Positions 47,642-58,400 are shown, numbered from the stretch's first letter. The stretch: DNA of 64,000 nt from Xenopus tropicalis (GCF_000004195.4 NC_030683.2:71457764-71521763); one strand, 5' to 3'. Translations and numbers: made by a program. The notes: a model not told the origin generated them from the sequence alone.

Positions 47642-49526
47642 AACATTAGGAGGGAATTGTAGCACAGCAGTAACAGTAAAGCTGCAGCTTATTTATCACT
47701 GTCATAGAATGTCGCTCTGGTTAATAACCTGGACCAAACCACAAAGGTTACTTGTTTTTAAACTAAAACAGTACTTTTGGCCTGACATTATTTTCCAGAA
47801 AGGCATTTTGTCCCCTTAGGCTATGTTCTGTGCCATCACAGTATTTTCTCCAGGGAAAGGATCACTATACTTGCAGCTCATTGAGGAATTACTTACAAAC
47901 TACAGCAACATGGACAGGTATGTGAGCCCTTCATTCTCAGAAACTCCAGGCTGCAATTTGTTTCAGGTTTATCTTGCACAGAAGGGATTAAGGTTGTGGC
48001 TGCGATACTTAAAACTTTTCATCAGTCACATTGGACACAGAGGTAGAACTTCAATAGAGAAATCATTACAGTAAGTTTAAAATGAATAGCCCTTCGGTGT
48101 ATAACAAATAATGTTTTTTTATCGCAGCAACAGTTTTTAACTAGAGCCGCAATCAAAAAGAAAAGCGGTTTGCCCTGCTGTGCAGCTTAGCGTATAAAAA
48201 TGTCAATACTGGATGTGTTTACTCACAAACATTCTTTTATGGTCTTTTCTTCCCTACACGCTGGTAGACCTTTGTAGGTAACAATTGCTGTATTCATATC
48301 TCATAAAGAACACTCTTCCTGCATGACCTGCTGCTTTACTTAACCAACTCAGGCAGTTGTTAAAAGAAGAATGTTCTAAAAACCCTTAAAGAGAAGCAAT
48401 ATACTTAATCTCATTTAAGGTGTCTTGGCTTTAATGTTACGGAAAAATGGAAAAAAAAAAAAGTTTTGAAAAATGTTGTGTCTACATTGCTCCTATTTAT
48501 TACTTATGTCAATTAAAAAAGTGCAAAATGCATATAAAGACATCTGTTATCTTTACTATTATGTTACATTATATAATGAACAGAGCTAAATGCATATGCA
48601 ATTATTATACATATTTATTATACATTAGAAATGTATAATATGCTAGTTATCGGTTTTATGCTAATTACATTAATAAAACTTCTAGTTATTGGAACCAATA
48701 TTTCTTGTATCTTCTTACTGATATGACCTGCTAGTAACAATCACTTTCTGCCTGAATATGCTAAGTGTCTTCATAGGAAGTTTAAATTGCTCTGGTTTCC
48801 ATGACAGCTGCAATTTCTTAGGACTACTCTGAAAGTGAGGGACAGCAATAAGTGTACTGTGGTCTTTCAGCTGGGTCTTGATTTAGTTCCATCTATAAAA
48901 AAAAGTAAAGCCTAAGGCAAGTTGCTGGAAAATGTTGGAGATAAGGGGGCTTGGCAGAAAAATAGTTCCTTTGATTTTAGCTGGTTTGTTAGCTGACCGT
49001 GGATTGTTTTGGTGGCGTGCCAGTGAATAGAGCAGCTCTCTGCAACTGCCCTGTTAATTATGTAGGTTTTTGTTGGGGATGCTTACTTTTAAGTGGCAAT
49101 AGTAGAGTGGTCTTTTTTAATATTAAAAACTATACTACAAAACTATGTATACTATGTTTACTGCAAAAAAAAAAATCACCTCCTTGAATTTTATTAAACT
49201 TATAGTACATTGTGCAAGGGACAGCAGAGCTCATTTATAAACGTTTGCACACTGCAGATGATTTACACAGCAAATATATTTGCCCTACAGGTGTTTATAT
49301 GTATAAAGCTGATGTATTTAACATGCAAAAATAATTTTGAATTATAATTTGCGCTGCAATTGTCCTCAAGATTTGTTATATATGGTATAATTGCATATTG
49401 CGAATATTTATCCACACACACCTTTCAGTGGCGGAGAAAAATATACGCTAAACAGTTTGCACAAATTTATATTAACAAAATTATCATCAACATTATTGAG
49501 CAAATTAACAGTGAGCAAAGTGCAAT
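47642..49526. other. Long AT-rich intergenic stretch
   Basis: About 1.9 kb. An 83-codon frame at 47823-48074 has ordinary composition but no recognised domain, splice context or homologue, so I do not call it. Several A runs are present. Confidence 0.45.
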
Positions 49527-49529
49527 TTA

Positions 49530-50044
49530 GGGGCCCATTTACTTACTCACGAACCGGCCGAATGCGTCCGATTGCGTTTTTTTCGTAATGATCGGTATTT
49601 GGCGATTTTTTCGGAAGATTATCGCCATTAATTTTTCGTAGCCATTCCGAAAGTTGCGCAAAATGTTGCGATTTTTTCGTAGCGTTCGGATTCATTCAAG
49701 CTTCAGTATGGTGACTTTTCTTGGGCCAGGTTGGAGCTGCAGGGTGCCATTGAGTCCTATGGGAGGCTTCCAAAATCATGCTAAGTCTGAAAGTTTCGGC
49801 CGCCGCTTACGAGCGCTCAATACGAAAAAGTCGCGACAAGATACGAGCGAATCGTAATGGCTACAAAAAACTCGCGTTTTTTCGCGAAAATTGTATTGGT
49901 AACGAAAAAGTCGCGACAATTTCCGAAAAGTCGTAAAGGCGCCGAAAAAAATCGCAAAACATACGAAAAAGTTGCAAAATGTTAGTTTTCCAATCGGAAT
50001 TTTTCCAATTCGGATTCGAATTCGTGTCTTAGTAAATCAGCCCC
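49530..50044 (+). mobile_element. Harbinger-like MITE with exact TTA duplication and core module
   Basis: Starts GGGGCCCATTTACTTACTC and ends TTAGTAAATCAGCCCC. It is flanked by TTA on both sides (49527-49529 and 50045-50047), the target duplication typical of PIF/Harbinger. The outer arms match the element at 2.4 kb. The middle (49688-49800) is the module with TTGGGCCAGGTTGGAGCTGC. At 515 bp it encodes nothing. Confidence 0.92.
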
Positions 50045-50176
50045 TTAGAGTGCTATCACTTTGTTTTGTCCCACAATGTACTATTTTTTCCCAGAATTCA
50101 GGCATCATTTATAAATGACCCCCAGTATTTCCAATATATTTTACTTCACATTGAAGAAAATTAGTCAAAATATTAT

Positions 50177-51251
50177 GGGCCTGATTCACTAAAGTTTATC
50201 GCACGCTTTTTTGCGGTAAAGAAGACGCGACAATTAGCGCGCGATTCACTACAGCATTACCGCATGCGATAAGTCGCATTTTCGCAAGCGGTATTTCTCG
50301 CGCTAGTTTTACCGCATACGTTCATTTCCGTGCTGAAAAGAATATGATCGCATGATTCACTATAACTTTTGCGCACTAAATATCGCATTCGGCTATGCGA
50401 AAATTAACACCTACTACAGGCAGGCGAAAAATTATACAAAAGTACAGTAAATGATTTTTTGCAATAAAATATGGACTTACAGTGTTATTTATTCAAGTAT
50501 GTGTTTCCCCTAGAGTGACGCAGCCGCCAGTTTGCAGGGAAATGGTCATTTTTAATACAGTAATTTTCTGCAAGTATTGGCGTGTATGGCTAACATGGCA
50601 TGCGTTCATTTGTGCGACTATTTATATTTGGCTACAAGTGATGAAATGTTTTGCCAGGCATGGATTCGCAGCGAATTTTTGGACGTGCGTTGAATTTTTT
50701 TGCAGCGGATTTTTTCATGCGTTTCGCAAAACAATCCGCCAATGGTGAAACGCCTGAAAAAATTTGCCACGCAAAAATTCACCGCACATACAAAAATTTA
50801 TACAAGCGTCAAAAAATAATAGTCACAGCAACAATTTTTTTGCCCGCACAACATTTTTGCCGTTTCGTGGATCTTTCGAAAGATTTGCTAATTTTCACTA
50901 AAGATAACCAGAACACATTTGCTCATCACTAGTGGCTACTATTTATAAGCATTTATATGTGGCTAATATTTATATACACCATTTATATGCGGCGACAATT
51001 TTTATACACTATTTCTAAGCTACCATTCATATGCGGTGACTATTCGCGGGCGTAATTTAGCACATGTACCAGCAAATACCGCATTGAAATAGTCTTCGCG
51101 AGTTAAATAACGCATGCAATATCGCGAGTAAAAAAGCGTGAGTATGCTTATAGTGAATCGTGCGAAAAATCGCCAAAATTAAGACGCGGTAAAAATTTTA
51201 CCGCACGCTATAAATAGCGCACGTTAAATCGCACTTTAGTGAATCAGGCCC
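50177..51251 (+). mobile_element. Harbinger-derived MITE carrying a nested hAT MITE (copy 2)
   Basis: GGGCCTGATTCACTAAAG and CTTTAGTGAATCAGGCCC bound the element, with the 3-bp duplication TAT on each side (50174-50176 and 51252-51254). It is the inverted counterpart of 28350-29456, including the nested element. Positions 50410-50555 carry the transposase leader and first codons (ATGGACTT, AAGTATGTG, CTAGAGTGACGCAG); the short peptide there resembles residues 20-35 of the transposase. Confidence 0.93.
50636..50931 (-). mobile_element. Nested hAT-type MITE (copy 2)
   Basis: The flanks TTGGCTAC (50628-50635) and GTGGCTAC (50932-50939) are the complements of those around 28706-29002, with the same single mismatch. 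The ends are AAGTGATGAAATG and TTGCTCATCACTA. The internal AAAACAATCCGCCA is a strong match to the first copy. Confidence 0.92.
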
Positions 51252-51254
51252 TAT

Positions 51255-52282
51255 GTATTTCTTTAAAATAGCTGGATAGTTTTCCTTCCTGCTAAGCTGC
51301 TGCAGAGTAGATGGCTTTCTTTTTTGCTGGAAGGCAAACTGGCAACACGTTGTATGCCCTGTCTACAAGCACATTAACATGTTGTGTGTCCCTCTGGCAG
51401 CAATGGGAAGATGAGCAACAGACTAAAAAGTGCCAGTAAATGCACAAATCCAGACTTCTTTTGTACTGGCATCTTCCTTCTAATTGTTATCTTAAATTAA
51501 TTAGAACAGAGATCAAGCGGGAATTGATGACAAAAAAATCAAAAGAGACCTCAGAGATAAAGGGAAGTGTTAATTATACAAAAGGGTGAGAGAAGCTATA
51601 ACAGCAGCCCCTGTTTTCTCATTTCTGTCTTCAAAGTCCTCATCATGAGCTGCTTTTTTTAAATTAAAGGCACAAAGATTCCCCTGTGGCATTCCAAACT
51701 CCCTGAATCAATTCTGTTTCCCGAAAACAGTTGTGACCTTCGCCACTAACTGACTGAGTACAAGCGCACGCACAACAGTTTACTTGTGAGACTGGCAGTG
51801 TAGCCACAAATAAACACAGCTGTCTCAACCACTTCAAATCTTCCAAGTGCTTTCTTCAAACAAGTAATAAAAATGGTCAGTATTTGTTAGCATATGTGTA
51901 TCCACCATTTTCTGGTTACTATCCAGAAATAATGTTAAAATCAGGTTAACTACAATGCTTAGAGAAGATTTATTAACCTTCTGACTGCCTATGATGTAGA
52001 CTCAAGAGTCACACGTCAAGCAATGTAGATACTAATGTTCAGGGTTCTTTGCTGTCTCAGAGTGTGCTGTCAATAAAGAGGTTTAAACAGGGGCAGCTAA
52101 CTTGCAGCCCATCAACTGTAAATTATCTCATACTCGCAATATTCTTTTATAATAAATAAATGTAGTGATGCTAAAACATCTAACATTAATGAGTGCAATA
52201 AAAACAGGTAAGAGTTAATTCTAAAGACTACAAATTAACACTGAAGAGAACTACCAGATATATGTGGTATATATTCTGTAAT
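51255..52282. other. Intergenic; possible conserved non-coding stretch at 51470-51600
   Basis: No gene is recognised. 51470-51600 is non-repetitive with TTAAATTAATTAGAAC and GGGAATTGATGACAAA, which recall homeodomain and nuclear-factor sites. This is only a suggestion. Confidence 0.35.
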
Positions 52283-52450
52283 CCAACTAGGTTTGCCACC
52301 TTCCAATTCTAGGAAATCCAGGTGCGGGTGGGGGGGGTTGTAATGTCACTGGGAGTGATATTGGGGCAGGGCTGAAGACGTCAGGGGTGGGGTCATGCCA
52401 TGGCGATTGGCAATTGGCCAGTCGCCACATTAATCTAAAAGTATCCTGCC
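52283..52450 (+). mobile_element. Decayed hAT-like repeat starting TAGGTTTGCCACCTT
   Basis: Starts CTAGGTTTGCCACCTTCC, as at 12.1 kb. A run of 8 G lies near 52331, followed by AATGTCACTGGGAGTGATAT. The far end is undefined. Confidence 0.5.
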
Positions 52451-52599
52451 CAGTTTCTCTAATTTGGAAAATAGGGCAGGAATATGCACCAAATCATGCC
52501 GAAGGAGGAGAGCCCGGGGAATGGTGTGCCTAGTAGCAGGAGTTGCGCTCATCTCCTGGTGCTCCAGGTGTACCCCCCCTCTCAGTATCACCCACCGGG

Positions 52600-53222
52600 G
52601 GCTACCAAGGTTCCCCAGGAAACTTTTTGTGAAAAAGCTTTACCAGGCGAGGAGCATAAGTATCTCTAGCTTCTACCCAGCATCTCTCCTCAGGATCAAA
52701 CCTCTTCCAAATAATAAGATATTGAATGTTACCTCTACGATCTCCTGAACCTCAAATTCTTGATGTCCTTCTATGGAAACAGGAGTAGGAAAAGAAGAGG
52801 CAGAAGAAAAAGTATTACAAGCCACCAGTTTAAGGAGGGAAACATGGAAGGAGTTTTAAAATATTCATTCTGGGAGGAAGTTCGAGCATAACACAAACAG
52901 AGTTGATGATTTCTTTGATTTTAAAAGGACCAATGTAACGAGGAGCCAACTTAGAGGAAGGAACATGAAGCTTGATATTCTTAGAAGATAAACATATGGA
53001 ATCTCCAACCGAAAAGCAAGGAGTGTGTCTACAAGGTCTATCAGCTGCCTTCTTTTGAATGACAGAAGCCTTCTTCAGAGCCTAATGAGCAGTAGACCAA
53101 ATAGACTTAAAGTCATGAACAGCAGCTTTACCAGGACATCAATTTTAAGGACAGAAGAAGGTAAAGAAAGGGGATTCCGTCCATAAACACAAACAAATGA
53201 GGAAAACCCCAAAGCTTTGTGC
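52600..53222 (-). pseudogene. Ty3/Gypsy pol remnant: integrase C-terminal part and possible chromodomain
   Basis: Read in reverse, the segment shows the end of a Ty3/Gypsy polyprotein. A stretch at about 52917-52947 reads APRYIGPFKI, the hallmark of the Gypsy integrase C-terminal domain, preceded by a VGDSICLSSKNIKL segment (the VGD-V-LS-NI motif). Downstream, [10 protein letters not shown] near 52750 resembles the start of a chromodomain. Frameshifts and stops break it, so it is inactive. The Gypsy match stops near 53222, where Harbinger sequence starts abruptly. The reverse transcriptase of what may be the same element lies at 57.7-58.1 kb, but the RNase H and integrase core expected between are missing. 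Confidence 0.82.
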
Positions 53223-53282
53223 CTACTTGGCTTAGGCGGTACTTAAAGAACATTGCAAGTTGTGAGCATTTGTGAAGACAAG

Positions 53283-54600
53283 ATGGCGTTTGCAGTTGGA
53301 TTTTTGATGGATTTTGAAAAACAGGATCAACAAGTATGTGAACGTCCTAGAGTGATGCATCCTAGAGTTTTTAGGGAAAGGTCAACTCTAGAGGGCTTAA
53401 CAGAGGAGGAAAATAGTGAGGTGCTATAGGTTAAATAGAGCAGCAATATACAGCCTGTATGAGGTACTGGAGCCTTACCTGCAGCCACTAACACGCAGAA
53501 GCCATGCTGTTCCTGGCATAGTCAAACTTCTGTGCTCCCTTTATTTTTTTGCCACGGGAAGTTTTCAGAAGGTTGGAGGGATCTATGAGGTAGTGTCACA
53601 GCCCACATTCTCACGGTGACTTGGCCAGGTCCTGGATGTCATACGTCCGGAGTTTGGCAATTATATCTCCTTTCCCCTCAATAGAAATGAGTGGAACACC
53701 ATCAAAAGACAGTTCTATGGTGTGAGTGGCATCCCCAAAGTGTTTGCTCCCATGTGGCTTTAAATCCCCCCCAAGACAAGGAGCATATATTTCGGAACCG
53801 GAAAAGTTACCATTCCCTAAACATCCAAGTGGTCTGTGACACTACCATGAACATCTGGAACATCGTGTCGGGATTTCCAGGCTCCTCACATGATGCTTAC
53901 ATCCTAAGGCAGTCCAGACTTTATGCTGATTTTCAAAGCAGACAAATGCCACACGGGTGGATTTTAGGTAAGTATTTGTGTCATGTCTAGCACAGCTTTC
54001 CCACATTTGCTTTCTGTCTCCCACTGTCAAACCAGGGCCTGGCTGCCATAAGCATGGTTTGCAATTGCAAAAGGGCCCTTTTGACAGTGGGAGAGTCAAA
54101 GCAACTACTTGTAGTGTCAGCTGTCAATCTCACACTGTCACATCTGTTGCAAAAGAGCCCTCTTTTCACAGTGGGAGACTGGAAGCAGCTTATTTGTTTT
54201 CAGCAACTTATTCCATCTTATTTTATTTCAGGAGATGCTGGCTACCCTTGTTCTAGGTGGCTGATGACCCCCATTCCTAGGCCGCGTACAAGGGCCAAAT
54301 GTGCTTTCAACGAAGCACATGTCAGAGCGTGGCCTGTGATTGAGAGAACATTTGGGGTTTTTTAAAGCTGCTTCCACTGCCTGGACAAGTCGGGAGAAAG
54401 TCTTATGTACAGCCCCACTAAAGTTGCCCAGATAGTAGTAGCCTGTGCTGTACTGCACAATGTAGCTAACTGGCTTACCTGTGTTTGTGGCTGAGGACCT
54501 GGATGACCCAATTCATCCTATACATCCTGTCCAAAGTGCTGATGACAGAGGCAATCAAGTATGGGGAGAAATCGTTAACAATTACTTTGCCTGTAAGTAC
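53283..54600 (+). pseudogene. Harbinger transposase (DDE nuclease), inactivated
   Basis: The family cuts and pastes its own DNA with a D-D-E catalytic triad and makes 3-bp duplications. ATG at 53283 opens a frame beginning MAFAVGFLMDF. A frameshift near 53400 moves it to the frame with RLNRAAIYSLYEVLEPYL (helix-turn-helix region), and a TGA near 53617 stops it. Later pieces show NPPQDKEHIFRNRKSYHSLN and GSSHDAY with the second catalytic Asp at 53892-53894. After an intron come GDAGYPCSRWLMTPIPRPR and VIERTFG with the Glu at 54342-54344. The region that should hold the first Asp (about 53728-53766) has lost bases, so the triad is incomplete. At least four lesions are visible, including TAA near 54361. 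Confidence 0.9.
53968..54231 (+). other. Intron of the Harbinger transposase gene
   Basis: The donor TTAG|GTAAGT and acceptor TTATTTCAG|GAG join a split Gly codon (phase 1), restoring the family-typical W-I-L-G-D order. The length is 264 bp. The intron contains three copies of the word CACTGTCA / TGACAGTG, two of them forming the stem CTCCCACTGTCAAA / TTTTGACAGTGGGAG. The donor and acceptor remain intact although the coding parts have decayed. Confidence 0.82.
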
Positions 54601-55069
54601 CTACAATCTTTAATACCATAAAAAGGAAACACAAAACAACATCTCAAACAATACTGTTTTTATCTACAGTGAAAATAGTTGCACGCTTACAAAAGAAATG
54701 CTCATTTATTTTATTTCGCACAGCAGTAGTGAGTGGCAATATGCAACATCTGTGCATTGGCAGGAACTAGGATTGAGTAACTGCTTATTGCTGATCTTAG
54801 TGGATCTTATCCACTAAGGCTCATATCCCTTTGAACGGGTGATTCCTCCCCCCACAACAAATAGCAAAAAGAGAAATGTTTATTTGCATAGCACTATAAG
54901 CACATAGGACCAATGTGTATTAATATTATTGTTTAATACCAAATTTGACCCTGAAAAATAGAAAAATCAAAGATTTCTTACAAATTGTAAAATAACACTT
55001 TGCTTGCAAATGTACACTGAGGAAGTATAATGAAACAACTGGAACAAATCTGTCCCTCAGCACATCAAG

Positions 55070-57403
55070 AAAACATGAACATTTATTTTTACGCAGCTGT
55101 TGAGCTGTAGCTGCAAAAGTGCTTGCTGAACTATCTGCACTATCTTTACTACTAGAGCATGTTGGCATTACTCTACTGGTATCTAGAACACTTAGCAAGT
55201 TTTTGTTCATTTCCTGTTGTGAATTACTCATGTTCTATAAAATGGCATTTTGTTTTTCCAACAAAGCAATTTTTTTCCCTTTACCTTTAAGTGCTGCTCA
55301 TGCAAATTTAAGACAGCTGCCACGTATGAGGCTTGTCCTGCTTCCATTATTTGAGAAGATGAGATATTGGGGTTTTGGCCTTATGTGTAACAAGTGGTTG
55401 TTGGGGACATTCTGAGGGCTCATCATTAGAAAAAAGAGCAACATCACTTAATAATTCACCAGACTGTCTTGCACTATCATCAGCACTAAACATTCTATTT
55501 TCCATTTCAGGAGCCTTTGATGTTGTGTGCGGAGCTGACTTGAGGAGTATCAAGCCAAGTGTCGTTTTCTACCTTTATTTAAAAAAATAAATGTTAATTT
55601 CAAGGTTTTGAATGATGTTCATGATTCCAGGAAAACTTCATGGACAATAATGTTTATCATTTCTTTTACAACATTACAAAGTTGATTTTGAAAAAAAGTA
55701 TGTGCGGACATTGATTCATTCATGAGCAAAAAGGGTAAAATGTTTTGCCATACAGAGTGCAAGGGCAAAAACAAGTTGGAAAGATTGACTGGCCAAAAGT
55801 ACGAGATGAACTGACTGCACCAAACCCAGCAAGACACACTTGTCCAATAACACACCTATCTTATTAGCTATACACTGCACTTCTGTAATTGAAACAGCTG
55901 TAATATACACGGACACAATTCACTCTCATGCCATTGCAAAAGCCTAAAACAAAACACATGTCCTACAAAATTAGGAAACAATATTACCTGGAATAGTAGA
56001 AACTGAGGACTGTCTGCCTTTGCTTCTGACAGGTGGTAGTAAGGATGAATCTGTTTTACAAAACATTGTATTCCATTAATATTAAGCTTCTCTGCAAGAG
56101 AAAATACACTTGTATTAATGTCATTACACCTACCTTTGCTGACATTTCTGTCCGAATCAAATATCCCTGCGACACCAGTCATGCTGTCTCCATGTATACA
56201 AGGCATAAGCCTCTCCTCATAGCTTATATAAAAAACCTTTTTTAAAGGACCTCCTCCAGTTCCAGACCTAAATAAAATATATAAATGCTTTTATTGTGTT
56301 GCCTCCAATAAGCAATGCCATAACAACGCAGTCTCTTTAGTTAGACATTGTTGCCCCAATCAATCCCCTTTCTTTCAAGTGTAACAATACTGAGGCATGC
56401 TCAGACACTAACCCTACTAAAATGCTGCAAGTTGCTGCTAAGTGGCCTCGCTAACTCCCAGGGCTCTCCCTTATATTCTGTATTAAACAATGCTTCCACA
56501 ATAATCCTCCTTCATAAAGGAGAGTACAGGGCATTAACAATTTCGGGAAATATTATGTTAATGACCCTATTTACTGTTTTAATTTGTTGTTGTACTCAAC
56601 AGCTTTTGGTACATAAGTAGCGCACATAATGATAGGAGTGCATACATACATACATACATAACATAAAAGTAAAGAAAGCAGGAAAGAAGCAAAAAAAGGA
56701 AGGAAAGACAGTAAGGCAAAAGGAAAAGCAGATTGAGGATAAAAGTAGATGAGCAAGTGTTAAATAGAAATATCAATGTAAGATGTGTACCTATATCTTG
56801 ATTCTTCCGCAAGTTTTTTCTTCAGGACCCTTTTGATGTTCTGTTTTTTGCAATGCTGCACACTCCTGAGACAGACCCCAACACTGTTCACATGGTCAGC
56901 TATGTCATTCCAGTATCTGTTTTTCACAGCTGTAGCTGTTTTTGCGGCATATTTTCCGATGATTTGTCGTACACTGGCACTAGCTTCTCTATAAGAGCCT
57001 CATTTTCAAATTCAGAAAATTTTAGATTTCTGAGTCTGCTCTCATGCTGTTGTTTCTTGCTTGGTTTGGGTGAGGAGTGGGTGTGAAGTTCCTCACTTTC
57101 CACTTCACTTGCTTTCTCTGGCTGATAATCTTTATCTGTGCCTTCAGTATCTGAAAATTGTTGGCCAGGCCTCACTTCCTCACTGTCACTGCTGGAGAAA
57201 TGTGATGGGACAGAAGTAGGAATATTTGCAGGTGTTTGTTTTGGAAGTGTCCCTTCACGTGGAGCTTTGGTGGTGTGGGATAAATCTCTAATGTAGAAGC
57301 TACTTTTTTCCTGTAGACTTTCAATTTTGGTTTTTAGCCTCTGCTGGTGTTTTGCAGTGTGTTTGTATCTAATGCCCCAGCCTACCTTGCCAATTTTTGG
57401 CAC
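55070..57403 (-). pseudogene. Harbinger MYB/SANT-like accessory protein, inactivated
   Basis: In Harbinger elements a second protein with a trihelix MYB/SANT-like domain (related to vertebrate NAIF1) binds the element and helps bring the transposase into the nucleus. Here the first exon (57403 to about 56791) has a Ser/Glu-rich acidic stretch, then RLRNLKFSEFENEALIEKLV and, after a frameshift near 56945, VKNRYWNDIADHV. The spacing of aromatic residues fits three helices. Likely further exons are 56267-56134 (with YEERLMPCIHGDS), 56090-55988 and a last one at about 55580-55070 rich in Gln/Ser. Splice signals GTACAC, GTAGGT and GTAAT are plausible. The frameshift, and a last exon split over frames, indicate a pseudogene. 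Exon limits are my reading. Confidence 0.78.
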
Positions 57404-57709
57404 CTTTTTCTATTGCTTGCTTTGCCAAGGCTTTTTTTGGGTCACTCCACAGCCAAGAATTGCGCATCTGCACCTTCCATGCTCTCCATCTCAGCACTCA
57501 CAGCGGACCTGCACAAAAGAGCATCATTCATGTGGTACATGATGCGTAACGCATATGTGCGGAATATCGCAGTAATATCACATGCGGCGAAATATATCGC
57601 ACGCGGCGGAAAATGCCAATTGAAAATCGGTCATCGCCAGATAAATAAGGACAAGAACATTGCTTCCTAATTATGACAAGTGTCATAAACAAATATCACT
57701 TGTCATGAG

Positions 57710-58092
57710 AGCCACGATTTGAGAAAACCCTTTGATGAAACTTTAAACTTTCACTAACTGTAAAAGTTAGTAAAGCCAAGGACCTTCAGACCTACAGGTG
57801 TAGGGCGCTCGGTAACTGCAGAGACCTTGGCAGAATCCATCCCAAAGCTGTAAGAAGAAACAATGTACCCTAGAAAAGGAATCTTTGACTTTTGGAACTC
57901 ACATTTCTCCAATTTAGCATAAAGATTGTTTTCTCTAAGATGTTGTAGAACTGACTTGACTTGAGGAATGTGTTCAGATATGGAGAAGGAAAAACCAGGA
58001 TATCGTCAAGGTATACTACAACACATGATTAAAACATATCACAAAAAATGTCATTTATGAAAACTTGGAAGATTGCAAGGGCATTGCACAGC
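57710..58092 (-). pseudogene. Ty3/Gypsy reverse transcriptase fragment
   Basis: In reverse, the segment reads MPFVLCNALAIFQVFINDIF, then VYLDDILVF at about 57994-58017, the catalytic YxDD box of Gypsy reverse transcriptases. It continues through LGWIL-like and VLGFTNFY-like positions, in shifted frames, towards the RNase H border. Stops and frameshifts abound, so the fragment is dead. It is cut at 58092, where CR1 sequence begins, and at about 57710, where the Harbinger remnant begins. Together with 52600-53222 it may be one element broken by rearrangement. Confidence 0.85.
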
Positions 58093-58400
58093 ACAAAGGG
58101 CATGTGTTGCACATATGAGGGCAGTGAGGTTATGGAATGCCCTTCCTAGTGATGTGGTAATGGCAGATTCTGTTAATGCCTTTAAGAGGGGCCTGGATGA
58201 GTTCTTGATCAATCAGAATATCCAAGGCTATTGTGATACTAATATCTACAGTTAGTACTAGTGGTTGTATTTATAGTTTATGTATGTGAGTATAGATTGG
58301 TAGGTGTGGGTTAGGTGTGCTGGGTTTACTTGGATGGGTTGAACTTGATGGACACAGGTCTTTTTTCAACCCTATGTAACTATGTAACTATGTAACTATA
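58093..58400 (+). mobile_element. CR1-clade LINE, 3' end with GTAACTAT tail
   Basis: The frame 58073-58255 ends with RLWNALPSDVV and NAFKRGLDEFLINQ, the C-terminal signature of CR1-type ORF2 proteins. The 3' UTR has GGGTTGAACTTGATGGACAC and TTTTTCAACCCTATGTAAC, and ends in repeated ATGTAACT units, the microsatellite-like tail of CR1. The 5' part is truncated against Gypsy sequence. The copy at 33.4-33.7 kb is its reverse-strand relative. Confidence 0.88.

Larger units (their letters stand above)
53223..57705 (+). mobile_element. PIF/Harbinger transposon, autonomous-type but decayed and end-less
   Basis: It contains both genes expected of an autonomous Harbinger: a DDE transposase (plus strand, 53283-54600) and a MYB/SANT-like DNA-binding protein (minus strand, 57403-55070), in convergent order. 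The 5' leader (53223-53282) matches the internal leader of the MITEs at 7.4, 28.3, 46.3 and 50.2 kb, but the outer 250 bp found in those MITEs, with the terminal repeats, are absent. Both edges join Gypsy sequence directly. On the right, GCGTAACGCATATGTGCGG and GCACGCGGCGG near 57545-57610 recall the CG-rich MITE arms. It is therefore a truncated, immobile remnant. Confidence 0.85.

Noticed and set aside
47823..48074. 83-codon frame with fairly normal amino-acid composition
   Set aside because: It has no recognised family, is not bordered by convincing splice sites, and is single. Too weak to call an exon.
28350..51251. Segmental duplication as the explanation for the two composites
   Set aside because: Homology ends exactly at the terminal repeats, and the flanking 3-bp duplications differ (AGT and TAT), so separate insertions fit better.
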